A DNA stretch of 24,333 nucleotides from an uncultured Oscillospiraceae bacterium (GTDB lineage Bacteria; Bacillota; Clostridia; Oscillospirales; Ruminococcaceae), in assembly GCA_910579545.1 (NCBI GenBank), contig CAJTVI010000023.1:1-24333 (forward strand). The letters are read 5' to 3'. Of this stretch, positions 7,957 through 15,270 are shown in pieces; position 1 is the first letter of the stretch, and every line of letters starts with the position of its first letter. Below the pieces are notes generated by a model that saw only the letters and a program-made list of their open reading frames with translations, was not told where the DNA came from and did no database searches. Position numbers and translations under genes: made by a program.

Positions 7957-8010
7957 GCCCGGCCGGAAATATTGCAGATTCTGCAATATTTCCGGCCGGG
8001 CAGCTTTTTT
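7957..8010. terminator. Perfect 21-bp hairpin after ilvD
   Basis: A flawless 21-bp inverted repeat (7957-7977 with 7981-8001) has a three-base loop. It lies 30 bases beyond the ilvD stop codon and just upstream of the HipA-like operon promoter. The T-run (TTTTTT, 8005-8010) is on the plus-strand side. On the minus-strand side only GTTT follows. It probably insulates the two minus-strand operons and ends the ilv transcript. Confidence 0.65.
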
Positions 8011-8031
8011 GCGCCTGATCTGTTTTTGGCC

Positions 8032-9690
8032 TTACTCCATCACGGCGCCCTTGTCGGCCCCGCTGACAATGCGGGCGTAGCGGGCCAGCCAGCCGCTCTT
8101 GATCTTGGGCTCGGGGGCGGTGTAGGCGGCCCGGCGGGCGGCCAGCTCCTCCTGCGAAACGTGCAGGGTGATGGCCGCGGCCGGGATGTCGATGGTGATC
8201 GAGTCGCCCTCCCGCACCAGGCCGATGGGGCCGCCGCTGGCCGCCTCGGGCGAGACATGCCCGATGGACGCGCCGCGGGAGGCGCCGGAGAAGCGGCCGT
8301 CGGTGATGAGGGCCACGGTTTTGTCCAGCCCCATGCCGGCCAACGCGCTGGTGGGGTTGAGCATCTCCCGCATGCCGGGGCCGCCCTTGGGCCCCTCGTA
8401 GCGGATGACCACCACGTCACCGTCCTGGATTTTGCCCTCGTAGATGGAGGCGATGGCCTCCTCCTCGCTGTCAAACACACGGGCGGGGCCGGTGTGGGTG
8501 AGCATCTCGGGCGCCACCGCGCTGCGCTTGACCACGCAGCCGTTGGGCGCGAGGTTGCCCCAGAGGATCTGGATGCCGCCGGTGGGCGAATAGGGATTCT
8601 CGATGGGGCGGATGGCGTTGGTGTCCCGGATGGCCGCGCCGGCAATGTTCTCCCCCACCGTTTTGCCGGTGGCGGTGATGAGCGAGAGGTCCAAAAGGCC
8701 CTTTTTGGCCAGCTCGGCCTGCACGGCCGGGATGCCGCCCGCGACCCAGAGGTCCGGCATGTGGGTGGGGCCGGCCGGGGCCAGATGGCAGAGGTTGGGC
8801 ACCTTTTCGCTCATCTCGTTGAACATATTGAGGTCGAGGGTGACCCCCGCCTCCCGGGCGATGGCCAGCAGGTGCAGAACGCTGTTGCTGCTGCAGCCCA
8901 GGGCCATGTCGCAGGCCAGGGCGTTGCGGATGCTCTTTTCGTTGATGATGTCCCGGGCCTTGATGTCCCGGCGCACCAGCTCCATCACCGCCATGCCGGC
9001 ATGCTTGGCCAGCTGGGTGCGGCCGGAGTGCACCGCCGGGATGGTGCCGTTGCCGGGCAGGCCGATGCCGATGGCCTCGCACAGGCAGTTCATGCTGTTG
9101 GCGGTGTACATGCCGCTGCAGCTGCCGCAGCCCGGGCAGCAGCCCTGCTCGCACTCCTCCAGCTGCTGGGCGGTGATGAGGCCGGCCTTGTAGGAGCCCA
9201 CCGCCTCGAACATTTTGGAAAGGCTGATCTCCTGCCCGTCAAAGCTGCCGGCCAGCATGGGCCCGCCGCTGCAAACCACGCAGGGGATGTTGAGCCGCAC
9301 CGCCGCCATGACCATGCCGGGCACGATCTTGTCGCAGTTGGGCACCAACACAAGGCCGTCCAGCTGGTGAGCGATGGCCATGGTCTCGACACTGTCGGCG
9401 ATCAGCTCCCGGCTGGCCAAACTGTACTTCATGCCCACATGGCCCATGGCGATGCCGTCGCAGACCCCGATGGCCGGGATGAGGATGGGGGTGCCGCCGG
9501 CCATGCGCACCCCGGCCTTGACCGCCTCGGCCAGCTTGTCCAGATGGACATGGCCGGGCACGATCTCGCTGTGGGCGCTGACCACCCCGATCAGCGGGCG
9601 CTCCAGCTCCTCCTTGGTAAAGCCGCAGGCGTAAAAGAGGCTGCGGTTGGGCGCGCGCTCGGCGCCCTTGGTTACTTGGTCGCTGCGCAT
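8032..9690 (-). CDS. ilvD: Dihydroxy-acid dehydratase IlvD
   Basis: Dihydroxy-acid dehydratase (EC 4.2.1.9) is the Fe-S enzyme that dehydrates 2,3-dihydroxyisovalerate and 2,3-dihydroxy-3-methylvalerate to the keto acids of valine and isoleucine. The 552-residue length is normal. Visible features are VPGHVHL (44-50), DGIAMGH (78-84), NCDKIVPGM (118-126, cluster ligand C119), GCCPGCGSCSGMYTANSM (183-200, C191 in the ligand position) and TDGRFSGASRG near the C-terminus. The early NTCNxH cysteine of plant-type [2Fe-2S] enzymes is absent. The layout therefore matches the E. coli-like form usually assigned a [4Fe-4S] cluster. The frame stays open upstream into ilvC, but family conservation begins at the ATG at 9690, which has an AGGAG site ten bases upstream. 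It is the last gene of the ilvBNCD operon. Confidence 0.96.
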   Translation of the reverse strand: MRSDQVTKGAERAPNRSLFYACGFTKEELERPLIGVVSAHSEIVPGHVHLDKLAEAVKAGVRMAGGTPILIPAIGVCDGIAMGHVGMKYSLASRELIADSVETMAIAHQLDGLVLVPNCDKIVPGMVMAAVRLNIPCVVCSGGPMLAGSFDGQEISLSKMFEAVGSYKAGLITAQQLEECEQGCCPGCGSCSGMYTANSMNCLCEAIGIGLPGNGTIPAVHSGRTQLAKHAGMAVMELVRRDIKARDIINEKSIRNALACDMALGCSSNSVLHLLAIAREAGVTLDLNMFNEMSEKVPNLCHLAPAGPTHMPDLWVAGGIPAVQAELAKKGLLDLSLITATGKTVGENIAGAAIRDTNAIRPIENPYSPTGGIQILWGNLAPNGCVVKRSAVAPEMLTHTGPARVFDSEEEAIASIYEGKIQDGDVVVIRYEGPKGGPGMREMLNPTSALAGMGLDKTVALITDGRFSGASRGASIGHVSPEAASGGPIGLVREGDSITIDIPAAAITLHVSQEELAARRAAYTAPEPKIKSGWLARYARIVSGADKGAVME

Positions 9691-9745
9691 TGTTATCACG
9701 CTCCTGTTAACGCTGTTTGGCCAAAAGAAGGCCGATGGCCTATGC

Positions 9746-9769
9746 GGGGCGGGCCTGCCGGCCCGCCCC
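9746..9769 (-). other. Intercistronic hairpin between ilvC and ilvD
   Basis: A perfect 10-bp GC stem (9746-9755 with 9760-9769) and four-base loop lie 14 bases after the ilvC stop codon. No T-run follows in the direction of transcription, so it is more likely an mRNA-stabilising or processing hairpin than a terminator. Confidence 0.5.
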
Positions 9770-9782
9770 CTGGTAAAATTGC

Positions 9783-10793
9783 TTACTTGTGCAGCCAGCT
9801 CATCATCTCGCGCAGCTTGGCGCCCACCGCCTCCACCGGGTGCTGGGCCTGCATGCGGCGGGTGGCCAGGAACTTGGCCCGGCGGCCGCTGCTCATCTCG
9901 GTCATGAACTCGCTGGCAAAGGTGCCGTCCTGGATCTCGCGCAGCACCTGCTTCATCTCCTTGCGGGTGGCGTCGGTGATCAGGCGGCGGCCGGTGCGGT
10001 AGTCGCCATACTCGGCGGTGTTGCTGATCGAGTAGCGCATCTTGCCAAAGCCGCCCTCGTTGATGAGGTCCACGATCAGCTTCATCTCGTGGATGCACTC
10101 AAAGTAGGCCATCTCGGGCTCGTAGCCGGCCTCCACCAGGGTGTCAAAGCCCGCGTGCATCAGCTCGCAGACGCCGCCGCAGAGCACCGCCTGCTCGCCA
10201 AAGAGGTCGGTCTCGGTCTCCTCGCGGAAGCTGGTCTCCAGGATGCCGGCCCGGCCCGCGCCGATGCCACAGGCGTAGGCCAGCGCGTACTCCTTGGCCT
10301 TGCCGCTGTAGTCCTGCTCGACCGCGATCAGGCTGGGCACCCCCTTGCCCTCCAGATACTGGCTGCGCACCGTGTGGCCCGGGCCCTTGGGGGCGATCAT
10401 GATAACGTCGATGTCCTTTTGGGGCTTGACGAACTGGAAGTGGATGTTAAAGCCGTGGGCAAAGGCCAGGATGTCGCCCTCCTTCATGTTGGGGGCCACC
10501 TGCTGGTTGTAGATGTCGGCGGCCAGCTCGTCCGGCACCAGCATCATCACAAGGTCGCCGGCCTTGGCGGCGTCCTCGATGCTCATTACCGAGAGGTTGG
10601 GGTTCGTCTCGGCAAACTTGGCGGCCTTCTCCCAGTGGCCGCTGCCCGGACGCAGGCCCACCACCACCTTGACCCCGCTCTCGGCAAGGTTCATGGCGTG
10701 GGCGTGGCCCTGGCTGCCAAAGCCAATGACCGCAACGGTCTTGCCGTCCAGCATGCCGAGGTTGCAGTCGGTGTCGTAGTACTTTTTAATCAT
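9783..10793 (-). CDS. ilvC: Ketol-acid reductoisomerase IlvC (class I)
   Basis: Ketol-acid reductoisomerase (EC 1.1.1.86) converts acetolactate and acetohydroxybutyrate to the dihydroxy acids using NAD(P)H and Mg2+. The 336-residue length is that of the short class I enzymes. The N-terminal Rossmann domain has GFGSQGHAHA (24-33). The cofactor loop reads GLRPGSGHW (46-54). R48 and S51 are typical of NADPH-binding forms, but a His (H53) sits where a second Ser is common. The catalytic domain shows FAHGFNIHF, APKGPGHTVRSQY, the Mg-binding ETDLFGEQAVLCGG segment and ECIHEMKLIVDLI. AAAGGAG precedes the ATG by ten bases. It is the third gene of the operon, between ilvN and ilvD. A 181-base gap after ilvN contains a weak terminator-like hairpin. 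Confidence 0.97.
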   Translation of the reverse strand: MIKKYYDTDCNLGMLDGKTVAVIGFGSQGHAHAMNLAESGVKVVVGLRPGSGHWEKAAKFAETNPNLSVMSIEDAAKAGDLVMMLVPDELAADIYNQQVAPNMKEGDILAFAHGFNIHFQFVKPQKDIDVIMIAPKGPGHTVRSQYLEGKGVPSLIAVEQDYSGKAKEYALAYACGIGAGRAGILETSFREETETDLFGEQAVLCGGVCELMHAGFDTLVEAGYEPEMAYFECIHEMKLIVDLINEGGFGKMRYSISNTAEYGDYRTGRRLITDATRKEMKQVLREIQDGTFASEFMTEMSSGRRAKFLATRRMQAQHPVEAVGAKLREMMSWLHK

Positions 10794-10856
10794 GGTCCAA
10801 ACACTCCTTTTTGCTTTCCCATCAATACGGCGGCCGCGCGGCGCGGCCGTACTTGC

Positions 10857-10877
10857 TTAAAACCCGCCCCCGGCGGG
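10857..10877 (-). terminator. Possible weak attenuator hairpin between ilvN and ilvC
   Basis: On the minus strand a 6-bp CCCGCC/GGCGGG stem with a three-base loop (10877-10863) is followed by TTTT. It is small, and a longer GC-rich stem-loop (about 10829-10851) follows before ilvC. It might lower or tune ilvC-ilvD expression relative to ilvBN. I am not confident that it acts. Confidence 0.35.
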
Positions 10878-10974
10878 GAAAAACAGTGTGTTGGGGCGCT
10901 GGCCCCGGCCGGCCTAGGCTGCAAAGGCGCCGCCGGGCCGCAGCGCAGCCCAAAAGCGCGGCGCGCCGCCGGGC

Positions 10975-11520
10975 CTAAAAATCCCGCTTGCCAAACGGGG
11001 TGGTGATGGCGTTGGTTTGGGACAGCTCGTCCGGCTCCTCCGCCCCGCCCCGCGCCAGGGCGGTGATCCCGGTGCGGCACATCTCCAGAATATGGAAGTT
11101 CTCGAACATCTTTAAAAAGGCGTCGATCTTTTCCGGCTCGCCGGTGAGTTCCAGCACCATGCTTTGGGGCGAGAGGTCGATGATCTTGGCCTTGTAGATG
11201 CCCGCGATCTCCCGCAGCTCGCTGCGGTTGGAAGAGTCGGCCGCCACCTTGATGAGCAGCAGCTCCCGCAGAAGGCTGCGGGCGGTGTCCAGCCGAAAGA
11301 CCTTGCGGGTCTCCTCCAGCCGGGCGGTTTGCAGCATTACCTGGGCCAGCAGGGCGTCGTCGTCGTCCACCACCAGGGTGATGCGGCTGATGGCCGGGTC
11401 GTCGGTGGCCGAGACGGTAAGGCTGTCGATGTTGAAGCCCCGGCGGCCAAACAGGCTGGAGATGCGGGTGAGCACGCCGGCATGGTTGTCTACCAAAAGG
11501 CTTACCACCTGTTTTTTCAT
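10975..11520 (-). CDS. ilvN: Acetolactate synthase small (regulatory) subunit IlvN
   Basis: The regulatory subunit of acetohydroxyacid synthase, 181 residues. It binds the catalytic subunit and confers valine feedback control. An N-terminal ACT domain is clear: VSLLVDNHAGVLTRISSLF followed by RRGFNIDSLTVSATDD (to about residue 42), with the GxNIxSLxV pattern of the effector site. The C-terminal half (VAADSSNRSELREIAGIYKAKIIDLSPQSM...) matches the family's second domain. The start at 11520 has a GGGGGGAG binding site seven bases upstream and lies 17 bases from the ilvB stop, so the two subunits should be made together. The reading frame stays open far upstream through ilvB, but that extension is a shadow. 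The C-terminal tail (EEPDELSQTNAITTPFGKRDF) is a short extension. Confidence 0.95.
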   Translation of the reverse strand: MKKQVVSLLVDNHAGVLTRISSLFGRRGFNIDSLTVSATDDPAISRITLVVDDDDALLAQVMLQTARLEETRKVFRLDTARSLLRELLLIKVAADSSNRSELREIAGIYKAKIIDLSPQSMVLELTGEPEKIDAFLKMFENFHILEMCRTGITALARGGAEEPDELSQTNAITTPFGKRDF

Positions 11521-11537
11521 ACGCGGCTCCCCCCTTT

Positions 11538-13202
11538 TTAAGACATCATCAGATCCTCCACCGTGCCGCCGGCGGGGATCATGGGCAGGACCTTTTCGTC
11601 CTTGTCGATCACGCATTCGATCCAGGCCGGCTTTTTGGAGGCCAGCGCCTGACGGAAGGCCTCCTTGAACTCGGCCAGGTTTTCGCAGTGCCAGCCGGCC
11701 AGGCCAAAGCCCTCGGCCAGCTTGACATAGTCGGTTTTGCGGTGGGGGTCGGTGCTGGAGTAGCGGCGGTCGTAAAACACCGTCTGCCACTGGCGCACCA
11801 TGCCCAGCACCTGGTTGTTGAAGATGACCGTGATGATGGGCAGGTCGTAGCTGACGGCGGTGCAGGCCTCGTTGAGGTTCATGTGGAAGGAGCCGTCCCC
11901 CGTGAGCATGATCACAGGGGTGTCCCGCCCCACCGCCACCTGCGCGCCGATGGCCGCGCCGTAGCCAAAGCCCATGGTACCCAGCCCGCCGCTGGTGAGG
12001 AAGCCCCGGCTTTTGACATGCCGCAGGTACTGGGCGGCCCACATCTGGTGCTGGCCCACGTCGGTCACATACACCGCCTCGGGGCCGGCCATCTCGCAGC
12101 AGCAGCCGATGACCTGGTGGGGCATCAGCCGGTCGTCGTGATCCTTGGGATGGTAATCGAGGCTCTGCCAGGAGTGGATGCGGGCCAGCCAATCCTCGTG
12201 CTGGGCCGGCTCGATGAGGGGCAGCAGCGCGTCCAGGATATGGGCGGCGTCCCCCACAAGGCTATGGGTGACCTGCACGTTCTTGTTGACCTCGCTGGGG
12301 TCGATGTCGATCTGGATGATCCGGGCCTTGGAGGCAAAGGTGCTGGGGTTGAGGGCCACCCGGTCGCTGAAGCGGGTGCCGATGGCCAGCACCACGTCCG
12401 CCTCGCTCACCGCCTTGTTGGTGGTATAGCTGCCGTGCATGCCCAAAAGCCCCAGGTTGAGGGGGTGGCGGCAGTCCAGCACGCCGGCCGCCATCAGGGT
12501 GTGGGTGGCGGGGATCTGGGCCTTTTCGATCAGGGCCTTCATGGCGTGGCAGGCCTTGCTGGAGCGCACCCCGCCCCCAAAGTAGATGATGGGACGCTTG
12601 GCGTCGCCCAGCATCCAGGCGGCCTTTGCCACCGCCGCCCGGCTGAAGGTAAGGGTGGTGGTGGGCTGCTGGGGCGGCTCGGGCAAGAACTCGGCCAGGG
12701 CGGCGGTGACGTCCTTGGGGATGTCTACCAGCACCGGACCCTTGCGGCCGGCCTGCGCAATGTGAAAGGCCCGGCGCAGGGTGGCGGCCAGCTCGTCCAC
12801 ATGGCGCACCACAAAATTATGCTTGGTGATGGGCATGGTGATGCCCGCGATGTAGACCTCCTGGAAGCTGTCCCGCCCGATCAGGCCGGTGCCCACGTTG
12901 CCGGTAACGGCCACCATGGGGATGCTGTCCATATACGCGGTGGCGATGCCGGTGACCAGGTTGGTGGCCCCCGGGCCGCTGGTGGCCAGCACCACCCCGG
13001 TTTTTCCGGTGGCGCGGGCGTAGCCGTCGGCCGCGTGGGCGGCGCCCTGCTCGTGCGCCGTCATGATATGGGTGATCCTGTCGCGGTATTGGTAGAGTGC
13101 GTCGTACAAATTGAGCACCGCACCCCCCGGGTACCCAAACAGGGTGGTGGCCCCCTGCTCGATCAGCACCTCAGCAAAGATCTGCGCACCGGTCAGTTTC
13201 AT
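11538..13202 (-). CDS. ilvB: Acetolactate synthase large (catalytic) subunit IlvB
   Basis: The catalytic subunit of acetohydroxyacid synthase (EC 2.2.1.6), ThDP-dependent, which commits pyruvate to valine/leucine or, with 2-ketobutyrate, to isoleucine. It has 554 residues, normal for the family. The three ThDP-enzyme domains are visible: an N-terminal domain with the catalytic glutamate in MTAHEQGAAHAADGYARA (E51) and FGYPGGAVL; a central FAD-type domain with ADVVLAIGTRFSDRV and the DIDPSEVNKN segment; and a C-terminal ThDP/Mg domain with TGDGSFHMNLNEA (434-446) to FNNQVLGMVRQW (461-472). GGGAGCGGAG precedes the ATG at 13202. It is the first gene of ilvBNCD, controlled by the T-box leader upstream. 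The family normally needs IlvN for full activity; ilvN follows directly. Confidence 0.97.
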   Translation of the reverse strand: MKLTGAQIFAEVLIEQGATTLFGYPGGAVLNLYDALYQYRDRITHIMTAHEQGAAHAADGYARATGKTGVVLATSGPGATNLVTGIATAYMDSIPMVAVTGNVGTGLIGRDSFQEVYIAGITMPITKHNFVVRHVDELAATLRRAFHIAQAGRKGPVLVDIPKDVTAALAEFLPEPPQQPTTTLTFSRAAVAKAAWMLGDAKRPIIYFGGGVRSSKACHAMKALIEKAQIPATHTLMAAGVLDCRHPLNLGLLGMHGSYTTNKAVSEADVVLAIGTRFSDRVALNPSTFASKARIIQIDIDPSEVNKNVQVTHSLVGDAAHILDALLPLIEPAQHEDWLARIHSWQSLDYHPKDHDDRLMPHQVIGCCCEMAGPEAVYVTDVGQHQMWAAQYLRHVKSRGFLTSGGLGTMGFGYGAAIGAQVAVGRDTPVIMLTGDGSFHMNLNEACTAVSYDLPIITVIFNNQVLGMVRQWQTVFYDRRYSSTDPHRKTDYVKLAEGFGLAGWHCENLAEFKEAFRQALASKKPAWIECVIDKDEKVLPMIPAGGTVEDLMMS

Positions 13203-13229
13203 CTTGTTTCTCCGCTCCCTTATCCGTGT

Positions 13230-13282
13230 TCTGCCCTTTTGGGGGATTCTGCCCTTTTTGGGGGTCCTGCCCTTTTTGGACG
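13230..13282 (-). repeat. Three short tandem repeats between the T-box terminator and ilvB
   Basis: The plus strand reads CTGCCCTTTT(T)GGGGG twice, then a partial third copy (units 13230-13247, 13248-13266, 13267-13282). In the ilvB mRNA this is CCCCCAAAAGGGCAG-type sequence repeated upstream of the ribosome binding site. Any effect on translation or RNA structure is speculative. Confidence 0.7.
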
Positions 13283-13295
13283 CGGCGCTGCCGCT

Positions 13296-13342
13296 AAAAA
13301 AGGCCCCTGTCTCTCAAAAAATTCAAGAGACAAAGGCCTTTT
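13296..13342 (-). terminator. T-box leader terminator upstream of ilvB
   Basis: On the minus strand AAGGCCTTTGTCTCTT pairs with the GAGAGACAGGGGCCTT arm around an AT-rich loop, followed by a T-run (13301-13296). It is the conditional terminator that the T-box antiterminator would replace when uncharged tRNA is bound. Confidence 0.9.
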
Positions 13343-13607
13343 GCCGCACAAAAGGGCGCTCTGCGGTACCACTCTCATTGCCGCCCGCGCCCAAACATGG
13401 GCCGGCGGCCGCTCGCTGCACTGTATCGGGTGCGCCCGGCCGCATCTACTAAGGCGCCGCCCTTTTGCAGGGCACGCGCCGGTTCTGGCGGCTGCTCCGG
13501 GAGGAGTTCGCCCCACTGCCGTACCGCTGCCTTTGCACCAAACCGGCAGCTCTCTGTGGGCCTGCACAGGGGGGTTACTTGTTCCCATCCTCGCGTTTTG
13601 CTTATTG
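13296..13607 (-). promoter_or_regulatory. T-box riboswitch leader of the ilvBNCD operon, probable Leu (CUC) specifier
   Basis: A tRNA-sensing leader. The diagnostic T-box core GTGGTACCGCAG is at 13372-13361. Stem I is recognisable: CCCAC/GTGGG and GCTGCC/GGCAGC helices enclose the AGAGA bulge and the distal GGTTTGGTGCAAA loop, as in canonical T-boxes. On the 3' side of Stem I the sequence GAACTCC puts a CUC codon (13506-13504) in the specifier position, which would select leucyl-tRNA. A second CUC follows in the same frame (13503-13501). The antiterminator region overlaps the terminator at 13342-13296. Uncharged tRNA pairing should favour read-through into ilvB. The class is certain from the core motif. 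The specifier register is inferred. Confidence 0.93.
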
Positions 13608-13613
13608 CTCACC

Positions 13614-13642
13614 ATTATAATAAAGAAGGCGGGGCTTGTCAA
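13614..13642 (-). promoter_or_regulatory. Consensus sigma-A promoter of the ilv operon
   Basis: TTGACA (13642-13637), a 17-base spacer and TATAAT (13619-13614) match the consensus perfectly. The predicted start near 13607 leads directly into the T-box Stem I. It lies only about 45 bases beyond the stop codon of the upstream MATE gene. Confidence 0.9.
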
Positions 13643-13686
13643 ATGTTTTCTTTTGGCAGGCGGGCCGGCTCTTTTGGCCGGGGCTT

Positions 13687-15069
13687 CTACTCTTGCGGCG
13701 TCCCGTCCTCCCCCGCCGGCCCGGCCGGCAGAGTTTTGAAAAAGAAGAGGATAAAGGGCAGCGAGGTCAAAAAGGTCAGCAGGTCGGCGATGGCCTGGGC
13801 GGTCTGCACCCCGGCGATGCCCAGCACCGCTGGCAGCAGCCAAATGAGCGGGATAAAATAGATCCCCTGCCGCAGGCAGGACAGGATGGTGGCCTTGCCG
13901 CTCTGCCCGATACTCTGGAACAGCATATTGGCGCAGGTGCTGGCCGGCATGGTAAGCAGGGCAACGCACTGGCAGCGCAGGGCAAAGGCCCCGGTGGTCA
14001 CCACCGCGGGGTCATCCCGGAAGATGCCCACGATGCGGGGGGCGGCCGCAAAGCCGCCGAGGGCCAGCACCCCCATGGCGGCCTCGCCCAGCAGCAGGGT
14101 AAAAAAGAAGGCCTGCCGCACCCGGCCGTACCGCTTTGCGCCGTAGTTGTAGCCGCACACCGGCTGGAAGCCCTGCCCGATGCCCAGCATCACCGAGAAC
14201 ACCAGCATAAAGATGCGCCCCACAATGGCCATGGCGGCCACGGCCGCGTCGCCGTACACCGCCGCGCTCTTGTTGAGCAGCACCGAGGCCATGCTGGCAA
14301 GCCCCTGCCGCGAAAGGCTGGGGAAGCCGGTTTTGATGATCGGCCCAAGGCAGGCCGCCGCGCCCTTGGCGTGGCGGGGGTGCAGGCTGGTTTGCGCTTT
14401 GCCGCGCAGAAAAAAGCTGAGCAGGATGCCAAAGCTGACGCACTGCGAAAGGCAGGTGGCCAGCGCCGCGCCCGCGATGCCCAGTTTGAAGCCAAAGATG
14501 AACAGCGGGTCCAGCAGCATGTTGAGCACCCCGCCCGTGGTGAGCCCCACCATGGAAAAGGCGGCCTTGCCCTCGGCGCGCAGAAGGTTGTTCATTACAA
14601 AGCTGGCGGTCATGACCGGGGCGGCCAGCAGGATGTAAAAGGCATAGTCCCGCGCAAAGGGCAGGATGGTGGGGGTGGCCCCCAGCAGGGCCATCAGGGG
14701 ATCCATGCACAGGCGGCCCAGCACGGTAAGGGCCAGCCCAAAGCCGATGGCGGTGTAAAAGGCGGTGGCCGCATAGCGGCTGGCGGCGGCGTCCTGCCGG
14801 CTGCCAAGGCAGCGGCTTACCAGGCTGCCCGCGCCCATGCCCAGGGTAAAGCCGATGGCCTGGATGACCGCCATCAGGCTGAACACGATGCCCACCGCCC
14901 CCGAGGCGCTGGTGCCCAGCTGGCTTACAAAAAAGGTGTCGGCCATGTTGTACACCGCCGTGACCAGCATGCTGACCACGGTGGGGGCCGCGAGGGTGAG
15001 CACCAGCCGGGGGATGGGGGTGGCGGTCATTTTTTGGTACTGTGCCTGCCGTGCGTCCAAGTGTTTCAC
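13687..15069 (-). CDS. MATE family efflux transporter
   Basis: A 460-residue multidrug/toxin extrusion (MATE) family exporter, an inner-membrane antiporter with about twelve transmembrane helices. The N-terminal signature is clear: TPIPRLVLTLAAPTVVSMLV, AVYNMADTFFVSQLGTSASGAVG and GMGAGSLVSRCLGSRQ. The two-lobed repeat reappears around IIKTGFPSLSRQGLASMASVLLN and FQPVCGYNYGAKRY. The substrate cannot be told from sequence. The frame is open further upstream (to 15237), but GTG at 15069 is chosen because AAAGGA lies seven bases before it and similarity to the family begins just after it. It lies upstream of the ilv promoter in the same direction, with no strong terminator between them, so some read-through into the T-box leader is possible. 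Confidence 0.9.
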   Translation of the reverse strand: MKHLDARQAQYQKMTATPIPRLVLTLAAPTVVSMLVTAVYNMADTFFVSQLGTSASGAVGIVFSLMAVIQAIGFTLGMGAGSLVSRCLGSRQDAAASRYAATAFYTAIGFGLALTVLGRLCMDPLMALLGATPTILPFARDYAFYILLAAPVMTASFVMNNLLRAEGKAAFSMVGLTTGGVLNMLLDPLFIFGFKLGIAGAALATCLSQCVSFGILLSFFLRGKAQTSLHPRHAKGAAACLGPIIKTGFPSLSRQGLASMASVLLNKSAAVYGDAAVAAMAIVGRIFMLVFSVMLGIGQGFQPVCGYNYGAKRYGRVRQAFFFTLLLGEAAMGVLALGGFAAAPRIVGIFRDDPAVVTTGAFALRCQCVALLTMPASTCANMLFQSIGQSGKATILSCLRQGIYFIPLIWLLPAVLGIAGVQTAQAIADLLTFLTSLPFILFFFKTLPAGPAGEDGTPQE

Positions 15070-15086
15070 GTCGCTTTCCTTTACGT

Positions 15087-15113
15087 CCCTTGACAAGGGC
15101 ACACACGCCCTTG
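15087..15113 (-). other. Competing short hairpins in the MATE gene leader
   Basis: CAAGGGC (15113-15107) can pair with GCCCTTG (15100-15094), or the latter can pair with AAGGG (15091-15087), directly before the ribosome binding site at 15082-15077. The stems are 7 bp and 5 bp. This could be a small leader switch or chance. Confidence 0.35.
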
Positions 15114-15139
15114 CTAAGCGATGTTTTGTATTCCCTACT

Positions 15140-15169
15140 AATATACCAGAAAAAAGGGAAGGATGGCAA
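15140..15169 (-). promoter_or_regulatory. Probable promoter of the MATE gene at 13687-15069
   Basis: TTGCCA (15169-15164) and TATATT (15145-15140) with an 18-base spacer face the MATE gene and give a leader of about 65 bases. Confidence 0.55.
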
Positions 15170-15270
15170 GCGCGGCGGGGGCGGCAAGCGCAGCGCGGCG
15201 AAGAGAAGGGCGCTTTTTTGGATATGCAAAAAATCACAAAATGCTTATCCGGAAAGTCCGTCCCTTTGTT

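Noticed and set aside
9691..10098. N-terminal extension of ilvD into ilvC
   Set aside because: The extra residues are the ilvC sequence in another frame. IlvD similarity starts at the ATG at 9690 with its own ribosome binding site.
11521..12192. N-terminal extension of ilvN into ilvB
   Set aside because: It is ilvB read in another frame. The ACT domain begins at the ATG at 11520.
7972..13739. Long plus-strand open frames opposite ilvD, ilvC and ilvB
   Set aside because: The opposite strand codes for unmistakable IlvD, IlvC and IlvB. The plus-strand products are low-complexity shadows.
15070..15237. Longer N-terminus for the MATE gene
   Set aside because: The extension is Arg/Cys-rich, spans the promoter and leader, and has no family similarity. 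GTG at 15069 has a good binding site.
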